This document shows, in pieces, positions 34,032 through 43,281 of a DNA stretch of 64,000 nucleotides (position 1 is its first letter; every line of letters starts with the position of its first letter). A program made the translations under genes and the position numbers. Source of the DNA: Paraburkholderia tropica (lineage in GTDB: Bacteria > Pseudomonadota > Gammaproteobacteria > Burkholderiales > Burkholderiaceae); contig NZ_CAJZAR010000077.1 of assembly GCF_914484835.1 (NCBI RefSeq), forward strand, positions 62,145 through 126,144, given 5' to 3'. The notes beneath the pieces are model-generated. The model saw nothing but the letters and a program-made list of their open reading frames with translations, was not told the origin of the DNA and searched no databases.

Positions 34032-34318
34032 GCGCGAACCTGCTGTTTCAATACGCCGTGATTGCGCTGCTCGTCGCGGCGAGCCTCTGGCAAGCGCTGC
34101 GCAAGCTCGCGCCGAAAACCGCTTCGCGCGTGCAGGCGGGCGCGGCCGCGCCGCTGCTGCGGCCGCAGCGCGGCGCGTTCGCGCAACGCGTCGGACGCTG
34201 GCTGCAACCGAAAGGCGCTACGGGCGATTGCGGCGACGGCTGCGGCACGTGCGGCACCTGCGGGCCGTCCGACGCGCCCGCCGAACAGACGGTGACGTTT
34301 CATCCGCCGCGTAAATAA
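34028..34318 (+). CDS. Cys-rich third gene of the feo operon, one membrane helix
   Basis: This 96-residue protein starts at a GTG that overlaps the feoB stop (GTGA). One N-terminal membrane helix (LLFQYAVIALLVAASLW) is followed by a basic stretch. A CGDGCGTCGTCG cluster near the C-terminus has four closely spaced Cys. It occupies the place of FeoC but is not the winged-helix FeoC. The cysteines could bind Fe2+ or an Fe-S cluster at the membrane; this is inference. Confidence 0.85.
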   Translation: MSANLLFQYAVIALLVAASLWQALRKLAPKTASRVQAGAAAPLLRPQRGAFAQRVGRWLQPKGATGDCGDGCGTCGTCGPSDAPAEQTVTFHPPRK

Positions 34319-34352
34319 GCGCAGCGAATGTCGATGAGTATGTCGATGAAAT

Positions 34353-34390
34353 AGCGGCCCGCCGGAGCGATTCGGCGGGCCGCTTTTTTT
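34353..34390 (+). terminator. Intrinsic terminator of the feo operon
   Basis: AGCGGCCCGCCG (34353-34364) pairs with CGGCGGGCCGCT (34373-34384), followed by seven T. Confidence 0.93.
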
Positions 34391-34589
34391 ACGGCGTTTT
34401 GCATCGCGGCTCGACGCGAAGTCCGCGCCTGCACACACGCCAGACACATCGTTCCGCTACACTCCCCGCAGCAAGGCCAGCCCGCGCGCTTCGGATCGAA
34501 TCAAATCGGATCGAAGCCATCGACACAGCCAACCGCGCGGCCCGTTCACGATCGATATCGAATCGATCCACTTCGCTCCTTTCGCGCCG

Positions 34590-35372
34590 ATGCGTCACCT
34601 TCCCGCTCTCGCCACTCTTCGCCGCTCGCCCATCGCAGCCCTGTCCGCCGCGCTGATCGCCGCCTTCGCCGTGACCGGCTGCGTGCGGCTGTCGACCTTC
34701 GACCCGAACGGACTCTGGAAAGTGGTGGGCGGCCAATGCGTGCCGAACGCGCGCGACAAGGGCGATCCCGGCCCGTGCACAACGGTCGATTTCCAGAAGC
34801 GCTATGCGGTGCTCAAGGACATCAACGGCCGCGCGCAATATCTGCTGATTCCGACCGACCGCGTTTCCGGCATCGAAAGCCCGGAGATTCTCTACGGCGG
34901 CTCGCCCGAATACTGGGTGGGCGCATGGGACGCGACGCGCTACGTCAACGCGAAGCTCAAGACCACGCTCGCACCGACGCAACTCGGCCTCGAAATCAAC
35001 GCCACGGAACGGCGCTCGCAGAATCAACTGCATATCCACGTCGATTGCATGCGCGCCGATATCGCCGACGCGCTCGCGCCTTATCGCCATGACGCGACCG
35101 ACGCGTGGCGCTGGGCCACGCTCGACGGCAAGCGCTATCGCATCATGCGTGTGACGACTCTCGCCGACCGCAGCAATCCGTTCCGCGTGGTCGAGCGCGA
35201 TCTGGACGCGAAGCAGAGCATGGGCGCGCAGACGATTCTCGTGACCGGCGCGGGCGCGGATACGGCACGCGACGGCTGGCTGATCGTCAACAGCGGGCTC
35301 GACGTGGAGAACGGTTCAGGCACCGCCGAAGGCCTGCTCGATCACGCGTGCAACGTCGCGCACGCGCAATAA
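34590..35372 (+). CDS. cdh: CDP-diacylglycerol diphosphatase
   Basis: This 260-residue HIT-like hydrolase of the Cdh family splits CDP-diacylglycerol to CMP and phosphatidate in phospholipid turnover. The N-terminus has a membrane anchor or lipoprotein-type signal (AFAVTGC). The catalytic region contains NQLHIHVDCM (HxHxD). DPNGLWKVVGGQCVPN and CTTVDFQKRYAVLKD are family segments. Confidence 0.9.
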   Translation: MRHLPALATLRRSPIAALSAALIAAFAVTGCVRLSTFDPNGLWKVVGGQCVPNARDKGDPGPCTTVDFQKRYAVLKDINGRAQYLLIPTDRVSGIESPEILYGGSPEYWVGAWDATRYVNAKLKTTLAPTQLGLEINATERRSQNQLHIHVDCMRADIADALAPYRHDATDAWRWATLDGKRYRIMRVTTLADRSNPFRVVERDLDAKQSMGAQTILVTGAGADTARDGWLIVNSGLDVENGSGTAEGLLDHACNVAHAQ

Positions 35373-35412
35373 GCGCAATGAGCGCAATAAGGCCGCTCGG
35401 GAAATCCGCTCA

Positions 35413-35925
35413 CTAAGCCTCGCCGTCACGCGCGAGGCTCGCGAGCCAGCGGCGGATCACCTGCTCCTCGCCGGGTGTGAAGCCGTCGATCATCTGCGCT
35501 TCGAGCTTCTTCACGCGCGCGCGGCATTGCTTGAGCAACGCGAGCCCCGCTACGGTCGCGTCGATCTGCTGAATGCGCCCGTGCACCGGATGCGGACGCC
35601 GCTCGATCGCGCCATCGCGTTCGAGATTGCCGACGATCACACTCACGGTCTGCGGCGTGAGCGCGGCGAGCCGCGCGAGGTCCGCGCCCGAAATGCCGGG
35701 ATAGGCCACGAGCATCGTCAACACCACGAATTGCGGCGGCGTGATACCGAGATCGGCCAGCGCGCGCTCCATGCGCAAGCGATGCGCCGCGCCGGCCTGA
35801 CGCAGCAGATAACCCAGATACCCGGTCTCGCCGCGCTTGCCTTCGCCTGGCGCGGGAATCGCGGGTGTGCCAGGCGGCGTGCTTTCCGTCCCGATTTTGG
35901 CCGACCGCTTCGTCGTGTTGCGCAT
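35413..35925 (-). CDS. MarR-family transcriptional regulator
   Basis: This 170-residue protein has a winged-helix core (about 60-140; SGADLARLAALTPQTVSVIVGNLERDG-type recognition region). A 40-residue Pro/Gly-rich N-terminal extension is present. It is divergent from the AhpD-like gene with a 66-bp gap that holds an inverted repeat, so it most likely represses that gene in response to oxidant or electrophile. Start is the ATG at 35925, with a weak ribosome site. Confidence 0.87.
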   Translation of the reverse strand: MRNTTKRSAKIGTESTPPGTPAIPAPGEGKRGETGYLGYLLRQAGAAHRLRMERALADLGITPPQFVVLTMLVAYPGISGADLARLAALTPQTVSVIVGNLERDGAIERRPHPVHGRIQQIDATVAGLALLKQCRARVKKLEAQMIDGFTPGEEQVIRRWLASLARDGEA

Positions 35926-35929
35926 GATG

Positions 35930-35960
35930 TCAGAGTTCGAATATGATGTTCGTGCTCTGA
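35930..35960. promoter_or_regulatory. Inverted repeat in the marR/ahpD-like divergent promoter
   Basis: TCAGAG (35930-35935) and CTCTGA (35955-35960) bracket an AT-rich 19-base centre between the two starts. The overlap with both promoters suits autoregulation by the MarR protein. Confidence 0.5.
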
Positions 35961-35991
35961 TATTAACCGCCAACCCGCGCGAGGTCCAGTC

Positions 35992-36477
35992 ATGTCCGGC
36001 ACGTCTACCCGCATCAGCTATGAAACGTTCGCCCACGAAGCGCAGTCCGTGGTGGCCGGCCTCGTCACGATGAGCAAGGCCGTCGACGCCTCCGGCCTCG
36101 AAAAGCCGCTCACCGAATTGCTGAAGATTCGCGCCTCGCAAATCAACGGCTGCGCGTTCTGCATTCAGTACCACCTGAATATCGCGCGCGACCTGCCGGG
36201 CGAAGCGCTCACGCGCACGAAGCTCGATCTGCTCCCGGCCTGGCACGAAGCGCCCGAGCATTACACGGCGCGCGAACGCGCGGCGCTCGCCTATACGGAA
36301 GCGCTGGTTTCGCATCTGCACGAAGGCGTGAGCGACGCCCTCTACGCAGAAGTGGCGCAGCAGTTTCCCGGCATGCAGATGGCGTTTCTGACGTCGGCCA
36401 TCGCGAACATCAACGCATGGAATCGCATTGCGGTCGCGCTGCGATTCGCGCCGCCGGTGCCGATGAACACGGCCTGA
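35992..36477 (+). CDS. AhpD-like carboxymuconolactone decarboxylase family protein
   Basis: This 161-residue helical protein has a redox CxxC (Cys54-Ala-Phe-Cys57) and His61, the AhpD-type proton relay and thiol pair. Such proteins have alkylhydroperoxidase or thiol-redox activity. The sequence (SGLEKPLTELLKIRASQING) is typical of the small AhpD-like clade. It is controlled by the divergent MarR gene. Confidence 0.9.
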   Translation: MSGTSTRISYETFAHEAQSVVAGLVTMSKAVDASGLEKPLTELLKIRASQINGCAFCIQYHLNIARDLPGEALTRTKLDLLPAWHEAPEHYTARERAALAYTEALVSHLHEGVSDALYAEVAQQFPGMQMAFLTSAIANINAWNRIAVALRFAPPVPMNTA

Positions 36478-36488
36478 AACAACACCGC

Positions 36489-36522
36489 AAAAAAAGAAGG
36501 CGTTCCGCTCTCGCGAAACGCC
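36489..36522 (-). terminator. Terminator of the liu operon
   Basis: On the minus strand GGCGTTTCGC (36522-36513) pairs with GCGGAACGCC (36508-36499), then a T-rich run follows from seven A on the plus strand. It ends the leftward liu transcript. Confidence 0.8.
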
Positions 36523-36589
36523 CCAGGGTCATACGCTCTCACGCGTCAAAACATCCGCCGCGACAGTCGCGGTAATCGCGCCAATCGCC

Positions 36590-38599
36590 TCATTCGGTTT
36601 CGAGCATCAGCAGTTGCGCGCCGTCCGCGACCTGATCGCCCACGCCGTAGAGCACTTCAGTCACCTTGCCCGCTGCCGGTGCGCCGATGGTGTGCTCCAT
36701 CTTCATCGCCTCCATGACGATGAGCGGCGCGCCCTTTTCGACCACCGCGCCGGGCTCGACCAGCACCGCGATGACCTTGCCCGGCATCGGCGCCGTGAGA
36801 CGCCCTTCGCCGTGCTCGGTGTCCGCCGCATGTGCCAGCAGGTTCTGCCATTCGAACGACAGCGCCGCGCCCAGACAGAACACATGAAACACGTCACCTT
36901 CGATGAACACGCGCCCCGTCACGCGCGTATCGCCGACCGTTGCGCCGTATTCGTTCGCACCCTCGCCGCGCCACCACGTAAAGCGCTCGTCGCTTCCGGC
37001 GCACGCAATCGTCTGCGCGCCGCCGTCGTGCGCGAACGCCACGTCGATCGACGCATCGTTTTCCGTATCGCGCCACGTGAAGGTCTGCGTGAAGCCGCTG
37101 TTGAGCCGCCAGTGCGCGAGCGCCTGCCACGGCGACGCCGTGTTCGACGCGCCGCCCTCCCGCCCGAGTAGCGCCGCGCACGCCAGCGCCAGCGCCTCGC
37201 GCAACGGCTTCCGCTGCGGCGCGAACAGCGCGTCGTGATGACGCTCGATCAGGCCCGTATCGAGATCGGCGTTCGCAAACGGTTCGCTCGTCACAAGCCG
37301 ATGCAGGAACTCGACGTTCGTGCTCGGCCCCACCACTTCGCAGGCTTCCAGCGCGCGCTGCATGCGCGCGAGCGCATCGGCGCGCGTGGCGCCATGCACG
37401 ATCAGCTTCGCGATCATCGGATCGTAGAACGGCGTGATCGTGTCGCCTTCGCGCACGCCGCTGTCGATGCGCACATGCGCGCGCTGCCCCGCGTCGCCGA
37501 GCCGGAACTCCACGCCCTCCGGCATGCGCAGATGCTTGAGCGTGCCCGTCGACGGCAGGAAGCCGCGCGCCGGATTCTCCGCATAAATTCGGGCTTCGAG
37601 CGCGTGCCCCGTCACCGCGAGCTGCGTCTGATCGAGCGGCAGCGGTTCGCCCGCCGCCACGCGCAACTGCCATTCGACAAGATCGAGTCCCGTGACCATT
37701 TCCGTCACCGGATGCTCAACCTGCAAGCGCGTGTTCATCTCCATGAAGTAGAAGCTCGCGCCCGTCATGATGAATTCGACGGTGCCCGCGCCCACGTAAT
37801 TCACCGCGCGCGCGGCGGCCACCGCGGCTTCGCCCATCGCGCGGCGCACGTCGTCGGCGAGGCCCGGCGCAGGCGCTTCTTCGAGCACCTTCTGGTGACG
37901 GCGCTGCACTGAACAATCGCGATCGAACAGATAAACCGCGCCGCCATGCCGGTCGGCGAACACCTGCACTTCCACGTGACGCGGGCGCTGCAAATACTTT
38001 TCGATCAGCACGCGGTCGTTGCCGAAACTGCTCGCGGCTTCACGCTTGCACGACGCGAGCGCCGCGCCAAAATCCTCGCTGCGCTCGACCACGCGCATGC
38101 CCTTGCCGCCGCCGCCCGCGCTCGCCTTGAGCAGCACGGGATAACCCATCGCATCGGCTTCGCGCTGGAGCAGCGCGGGATCTTGATCGTCGCCGTGATA
38201 ACCGGGCACGAGCGGCACCGCCGCCGCGTGCATCAACGCCTTGGCGGCGGCCTTCGAACCCATCGCCGCAATCGCGTCCACCGGCGGCCCGATGAAGACG
38301 ATGCCCGCTTCCTCGCAGGCGCGGCCAAAGTCTTCGTTCTCCGAAAGAAATCCGTAGCCCGGATGAATCGCCTGCGCGCCGGTCGCCTTCGCGGCGGCGA
38401 TGATGCGCTCGATACGCAAATAGCTTTGCGCCGCGCTCGCCTCGCCGATATGCACGGCTTCGTCGCAGGCGGCCACGTGCTTCGCGTTCGCGTCCGCATC
38501 CGAATACACGGCCACGCTTTTCACGCCGAGACGGCGGCACGTAGCCGCGACGCGGCAGGCAATCTCGCCCCGGTTGGCGATCAGAATCTTGTTGAACAT
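36590..38599 (-). CDS. liuD: 3-Methylcrotonyl-CoA carboxylase, biotin-containing alpha subunit
   Basis: This 669-residue subunit has biotin carboxylase (about 1-450: ILIANRGEIACRV, KASAGGGGKGMRVV, MEMNTRLQVEHPVTE), a middle domain, and a C-terminal biotinyl domain with the lysine in EAMKMEHT (about 630-637). With the beta subunit it carboxylates 3-methylcrotonyl-CoA in leucine breakdown. It is last in the liu operon, 34 bp after liuC. Confidence 0.95.
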   Translation of the reverse strand: MFNKILIANRGEIACRVAATCRRLGVKSVAVYSDADANAKHVAACDEAVHIGEASAAQSYLRIERIIAAAKATGAQAIHPGYGFLSENEDFGRACEEAGIVFIGPPVDAIAAMGSKAAAKALMHAAAVPLVPGYHGDDQDPALLQREADAMGYPVLLKASAGGGGKGMRVVERSEDFGAALASCKREAASSFGNDRVLIEKYLQRPRHVEVQVFADRHGGAVYLFDRDCSVQRRHQKVLEEAPAPGLADDVRRAMGEAAVAAARAVNYVGAGTVEFIMTGASFYFMEMNTRLQVEHPVTEMVTGLDLVEWQLRVAAGEPLPLDQTQLAVTGHALEARIYAENPARGFLPSTGTLKHLRMPEGVEFRLGDAGQRAHVRIDSGVREGDTITPFYDPMIAKLIVHGATRADALARMQRALEACEVVGPSTNVEFLHRLVTSEPFANADLDTGLIERHHDALFAPQRKPLREALALACAALLGREGGASNTASPWQALAHWRLNSGFTQTFTWRDTENDASIDVAFAHDGGAQTIACAGSDERFTWWRGEGANEYGATVGDTRVTGRVFIEGDVFHVFCLGAALSFEWQNLLAHAADTEHGEGRLTAPMPGKVIAVLVEPGAVVEKGAPLIVMEAMKMEHTIGAPAAGKVTEVLYGVGDQVADGAQLLMLETE

Positions 38600-38633
38600 G
38601 AATGGTCTCGCGATATCTGGGCTTGCACAGCAA

Positions 38634-39443
38634 TCAGGCGCGCCAGCGCGGCGTGCGCTTTTCCAGGAACGACGACACGCCGTCGCGGCCTTCGTCGCTC
38701 GCGCGGATGCGGGCGATGCGCGCGGCCGTATCGGCGATCAGCGCATCGTCGATGGGCGCGCTCGCGACGTCCTGCACGAGCTGCTTGCACTCGCGCACCG
38801 CGTTCGGGCTGTTCGCGCAGAGCGTCTGCGCGAGGCGCTGCACGGTGGCGTCGAGATCGGCGGCGCTCACCGCCTCGCTCACGAGGCCGAGGCGCAGCGC
38901 GGTCGCGCAATCGAAGGCCTCCGCCGTAACGAAATAGCGGCGCGATGCCTGCTCGCCGAGCGCGCGAATCACATACGGCGCGATGGTCGCGGGCATCAGA
39001 CCGAGGCGCGCTTCGGAGAGGCAGAAGTTCACCGTGTCCGCCGCCACGACGATGTCCGCCGTGCAGACGAGGCCCATGCCGCCCGCGTAGGCGTCGCCCT
39101 GCACGCGCGCGATCACCGGCTTCGGGCAGCGATACACGGCCGCGAGCATCTGCGCGAGGCCCATCGCGTCGGCGCGATTTTCCGCGTCGGAATAGCCCGC
39201 CATCTTGCGCATCCAGTTCAGGTCCGCGCCCGCGCAGAAGGCCTTGCCGTTGCCCGCGAGCACGATCGCACGCACGTCGTCGCGCGCGCCGAGCGCCGTG
39301 AATGCGGCGCTCAATTCGGCGATCATGGTTTCGTTGAACGCGTTGCGCACGTCGGGGCGATTCAGCGTGACCGTCGCGATGTGCTCCGCGACGTCGACGA
39401 GCAACGTTTCATATTGCACGTTCGGCATGTTTTGCATCGGCAT
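38634..39443 (-). CDS. liuC: 3-Methylglutaconyl-CoA hydratase
   Basis: This 269-residue crotonase hydrates 3-methylglutaconyl-CoA to HMG-CoA. Subfamily marks are FCAGADLNWMRKMAGYS and DEGRDGVSSFLEKRTPRW. Start is the ATG at 39443 behind GGAGA. It lies between liuB and liuD on the same strand. Confidence 0.93.
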   Translation of the reverse strand: MPMQNMPNVQYETLLVDVAEHIATVTLNRPDVRNAFNETMIAELSAAFTALGARDDVRAIVLAGNGKAFCAGADLNWMRKMAGYSDAENRADAMGLAQMLAAVYRCPKPVIARVQGDAYAGGMGLVCTADIVVAADTVNFCLSEARLGLMPATIAPYVIRALGEQASRRYFVTAEAFDCATALRLGLVSEAVSAADLDATVQRLAQTLCANSPNAVRECKQLVQDVASAPIDDALIADTAARIARIRASDEGRDGVSSFLEKRTPRWRA

Positions 39444-39462
39444 GTCTTCTCCGTGGCTGCGC

Positions 39463-41070
39463 TCACATGCGGAACACGCCGAAGCGCGTTTCCTCGATGG
39501 GCGCATTCATCGTTGCCGAGAGCCCGAGACCGAGCACATCGCGCGTTTGCGCGGGATCGATCACGCCGTCGTCCCAGAGGCGCGCGCTCGCGTAATACGG
39601 GTGCCCCTGGCGTTCGTATTGATCGCGGATCGGCTGCTTGAACGCCTCTTCTTCCTCCGCGCTCCACGCACCGCCCTTCGCTTCGATCCCGTCGCGGCGC
39701 ACCGTCGCGAGCACCGACGCGGCCTGCTCGCCGCCCATCACCGAAATGCGCGCGTTGGGCCACATCCACAGGAAACGCGGTGAATACGCGCGCCCGCACA
39801 TGCCGTAGTTGCCCGCGCCGAACGAGCCGCCGATGATCACCGTGAACTTCGGCACCTTCGCCGTGGCGACCGCCGTCACCATCTTCGCGCCGTTGCGCGC
39901 GATGCCTTCGTTCTCGTACTTGCGGCCCACCATGAAGCCCGTGATGTTCTGCAAAAACACGAGCGGAATCTTGCGCTGGCAGCACAGTTCGATGAAGTGC
40001 GTGCCCTTGAGCGCCGACTCCGAAAACAGAATGCCGTTGTTCGCGACGATGCCGACCGGATGCCCCCAGATATGCGCGAAGCCCGTGACGAGCGTCGTGC
40101 CGTAACGCGCCTTGAATTCGTCGAAGGCCGAGTCGTCGACGATACGCGCGATCACTTCGCGCACGTCGAAGGGCTTGCGCGTATCGACGGGAATCACGCC
40201 GTAGAGACTTTGCGCGTCGTAGCGCGGCGGCAGCGGCTCCTTCAACGCGAGCGAAGGCGTCTTGACGCGATTCAGATTGCCGACGATCGAACGCGCGATC
40301 GCGAGCGCATGCGCGTCATTCTGCGCCAGATGATCGGCCACGCCCGACAGGCGCGTATGCACGTCGCCGCCGCCGAGATCTTCGGCGCTCACTTCCTCGC
40401 CGGTCGCCGCCTTCACGAGCGGCGGGCCGCCGAGAAAAATCGTGCCCTGATTCTTCACGATGATCGATTCGTCGCTCATGGCGGGCACATACGCGCCGCC
40501 CGCCGTACACGAACCCATCACCACGGCGATCTGCGGAATGCCCTGCGCGGACAGATTCGCCTGGTTGTAGAAGATGCGGCCGAAGTGATCGCGATCGGGA
40601 AAGACCTCGTCCTGATTCGGCAGATTCGCGCCGCCCGAATCGACGAGATAGACGCACGGCAAGCGGTTTTCCTGCGCGATTTCCTGCGCGCGCACGTGCT
40701 TCTTCACCGTGACGGGATAGTACGTGCCGCCCTTCACCGTGGCGTCGTTGCAGACGATCACGCACTCCTGGCCCGCGATGCGCCCAATGCCGGTGATGAC
40801 GCCCGCACCCGGCGCGTCGTCGTTATACATGCCGTAGGCGGCGAGCTGCGAGAGTTCGAGAAACGGCGTGCCCGGATCGAGCAGTTGCGCGATGCGCTCG
40901 CGCGGCAGCAGCTTGCCGCGCGAGACGTGCTTGTCGCGCGCCGCCGCGCCACCGCCCAGCGAGAGCTTCTGGATCTTCTCGCGCAGGTCGGCGACGAGCG
41001 CATCGAGCGCGGCGGCGTTGGCCTTGAAATCGTCCGAGCGCGGATTGAGCTTCGATTCGATGATCGGCAT
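39463..41070 (-). CDS. liuB: 3-Methylcrotonyl-CoA carboxylase beta subunit (carboxyltransferase)
   Basis: This 535-residue carboxyltransferase shows the family start DALVADLREKIQKLSLGG and the segments CNDATVKGGTYYPVTVKKH, VMGSCTAGGAYVPAMSDE and NITGFMVGRKYENEGIARNG. It transfers the carboxyl group from carboxybiotin on LiuD to 3-methylcrotonyl-CoA. Start is the ATG at 41070, 40 bp after liuA. Confidence 0.95.
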   Translation of the reverse strand: MPIIESKLNPRSDDFKANAAALDALVADLREKIQKLSLGGGAAARDKHVSRGKLLPRERIAQLLDPGTPFLELSQLAAYGMYNDDAPGAGVITGIGRIAGQECVIVCNDATVKGGTYYPVTVKKHVRAQEIAQENRLPCVYLVDSGGANLPNQDEVFPDRDHFGRIFYNQANLSAQGIPQIAVVMGSCTAGGAYVPAMSDESIIVKNQGTIFLGGPPLVKAATGEEVSAEDLGGGDVHTRLSGVADHLAQNDAHALAIARSIVGNLNRVKTPSLALKEPLPPRYDAQSLYGVIPVDTRKPFDVREVIARIVDDSAFDEFKARYGTTLVTGFAHIWGHPVGIVANNGILFSESALKGTHFIELCCQRKIPLVFLQNITGFMVGRKYENEGIARNGAKMVTAVATAKVPKFTVIIGGSFGAGNYGMCGRAYSPRFLWMWPNARISVMGGEQAASVLATVRRDGIEAKGGAWSAEEEEAFKQPIRDQYERQGHPYYASARLWDDGVIDPAQTRDVLGLGLSATMNAPIEETRFGVFRM

Positions 41071-41110
41071 CGGGGCTTCCTGTCTGAATCGTTCTGGGCG
41101 ATAGTTAGGA

Positions 41111-42292
41111 TTACATCGTTTCCGCAAACAGTTCGCGGCCGATCAACATGCGGCGAATCTCGCTCGTGCCCGCGCCGATTTCGTAGAGCTTCGCGTCGCG
41201 CCAGAGACGTCCGACCGGATACTCGTTGATGTAACCATTGCCGCCGAGAATCTGAATGGCTTCGCCCGCCATCCACGTGGCCTTTTCGGCGGTGTAGAGA
41301 ATCACGCCCGCGCAGTCCTTGCGCACCTGGCGCACGTGCTCCTTGCCGATCGTATCGAGTTGACGGCCCACGGCGTAGAGATACGCGCGGCACGCCTGAT
41401 ACGTGGTGTAGAGGTCGGCGACCTTGCCCTGAATGAGCTGGAATTCGCCGATGGCCTGGCCGAACTGCTTGCGCTCGTGAATGTACGGCACGACCGAATC
41501 CATGACCGCAGCCATGATGCCGGTGGGGCCGCCCGCGAGCACGGCGCGTTCGTAGTCGAGCCCGCTCATCAGCACCTTCACACCGCCGTTGAGCTGACCG
41601 AGGATGTTTTCCTCGGGCACGTCCACGTCCTGAAACACGAGTTCGCCGGTGTGCGAGCCGCGCATGCCGAGCTTGTCGAGCTTCTGCGCGACCGAAAAGC
41701 CCTTCATGCCCTTTTCGACGATAAAGGCCGTGATGCCCTTCGCGCCTGCCTGCGGATCGGTCTTCGCATAGACCACGAGCGTGTCGCAATCCGGGCCGTT
41801 GGTGATCCACATCTTGGTGCCGTTGAGCACGTAGCGATCGCCCTTTTTCTCGGCGCGCAGCTTCATGCTGACCACGTCCGAGCCTGCGTTCGGCTCGCTC
41901 ATCGCGAGCGCGCCCACGTGTTCGCCGGACAGGAGCTTCGGCAGATATTTGCGCTTTTGCGCTTCGGTGCCGTTGCGGTGAATCTGGTTCACGCAGAGGT
42001 TCGAATGCGCGCCATACGACAGACCCACCGACGCCGACGCGCGCGAGATCTCCTCCATCGCCACCATGTGCGCCGTGTAGCCCATGTTCGCGCCGCCGTA
42101 CTCCTCCGCGACGGTCATGCCGAGCACGCCCAGGTCGCCGAACTTGCGCCACAGGTCCATCGGGAATTGGTCGGTGTGGTCGATTTCGCCCGCGCGCGGG
42201 GCGATCTCCCTGGCCGCGAAGTTCGTGATGCTGTCGCGCAGCATCTCGATTTCTTCGCCGAGCGGGAACTGCAAACCGGGTACGTTGCTCAT
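41111..42292 (-). CDS. liuA: Isovaleryl-CoA dehydrogenase
   Basis: This 393-residue FAD acyl-CoA dehydrogenase has its catalytic Glu at residue 248 (SGLDYERAVLAGGPTG). This is the position specific to isovaleryl-CoA dehydrogenases rather than the usual C-terminal one. It oxidises isovaleryl-CoA to 3-methylcrotonyl-CoA. It is the first gene of the liu operon. AGGAGA precedes the ATG. Confidence 0.95.
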   Translation of the reverse strand: MSNVPGLQFPLGEEIEMLRDSITNFAAREIAPRAGEIDHTDQFPMDLWRKFGDLGVLGMTVAEEYGGANMGYTAHMVAMEEISRASASVGLSYGAHSNLCVNQIHRNGTEAQKRKYLPKLLSGEHVGALAMSEPNAGSDVVSMKLRAEKKGDRYVLNGTKMWITNGPDCDTLVVYAKTDPQAGAKGITAFIVEKGMKGFSVAQKLDKLGMRGSHTGELVFQDVDVPEENILGQLNGGVKVLMSGLDYERAVLAGGPTGIMAAVMDSVVPYIHERKQFGQAIGEFQLIQGKVADLYTTYQACRAYLYAVGRQLDTIGKEHVRQVRKDCAGVILYTAEKATWMAGEAIQILGGNGYINEYPVGRLWRDAKLYEIGAGTSEIRRMLIGRELFAETM

Positions 42293-42372
42293 CTGTCTGT
42301 CTCCTGTGTGCGGGCGCGGGCCTGGCCGCGTGGGGCGCATGCTGTCCTCTTCGTCACACATTTCACGCCACA

Positions 42373-42388
42373 TTTACGTTAACGTCAA
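42373..42388. promoter_or_regulatory. Palindromic site in the liuA/TetR divergent promoter
   Basis: TTTACGTTAACGTCAA contains the 10-bp palindrome ACGTTAACGT, 81 bp before liuA and 128 bp before the TetR gene. It resembles the site described for the MerR-type LiuR in other proteobacteria, though the neighbouring regulator here is of the TetR family. Confidence 0.6.
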
Positions 42389-42515
42389 TAGGGGATTTTG
42401 AGCATCACTCAGATTTCCGATTTAGCGCGCGGCGCGCCGCCATAAACGCCTTGAATCGCCGACGGAATCGTGCATAATCGGCGGCAAATCCGCACGGAAG
42501 TGAATCTGACTCAGA

Positions 42516-43235
42516 ATGACCGCCACCGCCCATCCCGTCCTGCCCGCGTCGCGCCGCCAGCCGGCCGGGCGCAAGTCCCAGCAGCGCGTCAAGGAGATCC
42601 TCGAAGCGGGGCGCGCGGTGTTCTCCGAAAAAGGCTACGCGCGCGCCACCACGGCCGAGATCGCGCAGCGCCTGGGCATTTCGGAAGCCACCGTGTTCAG
42701 CTATTTCCGCGGCAAGCGCGAACTGTGCGCGCGCGTGATCGGCGACTGGTACGACGAATCGATCGAGGCGATCGAAGCCGGGCTGCCGCGCGACGGCACG
42801 GTGCATCAGCAGTTCACCTTCATCGTGCGCATGCATCTGCAACTGATGCTGGAGAGCGGCACCGGTATCTGCGAACTCGTGCTGTCCGAGGGGCGCACGC
42901 GCCATCACGATCTGAGCGAAGCGCTCGTGGAAATGCAGCGCCGCTACACGGCGCCGCTCATGCGCGTGCTCGCGCGCGGTCAGGAATGCGGGCAGATTCG
43001 CAACGACATGCCGCTGCGTCTGCTGCGCTCGCTGGTATTCGGGCCGATGGAACACGTGCTCTGGGACGCGACGCTCGCCAATCGCCGCACCGATATCGCG
43101 GCCACCGCCGAACAGCTCGCCAACGTGTTGTGGAGCGCGCTGCAGCCGCCCAATATCGAACTGGCGGCGCTCGCGCAATTCAGTCAGGACGTGGGTGAAG
43201 CGATGCGGCGGCTGGAGCGCGAACGCACATCGTGA
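42516..43235 (+). CDS. TetR-family regulator, probable liu operon repressor
   Basis: This 239-residue protein has an N-terminal HTH (about 22-70; ARATTAEIAQRLGISEATVF) and a helical ligand domain. TetR-type regulators named LiuQ are linked to leucine-catabolism genes in betaproteobacteria. Its position divergent from liuA supports that role, but I have not verified orthology. The DUF2891 gene follows by 46 bp on the same strand and may be co-transcribed. Confidence 0.85.
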   Translation: MTATAHPVLPASRRQPAGRKSQQRVKEILEAGRAVFSEKGYARATTAEIAQRLGISEATVFSYFRGKRELCARVIGDWYDESIEAIEAGLPRDGTVHQQFTFIVRMHLQLMLESGTGICELVLSEGRTRHHDLSEALVEMQRRYTAPLMRVLARGQECGQIRNDMPLRLLRSLVFGPMEHVLWDATLANRRTDIAATAEQLANVLWSALQPPNIELAALAQFSQDVGEAMRRLERERTS

Positions 43236-43281
43236 AGCGCTGAGCGAATCACGCTAAGCTGGCGCTCTCGCGACATCGCCC

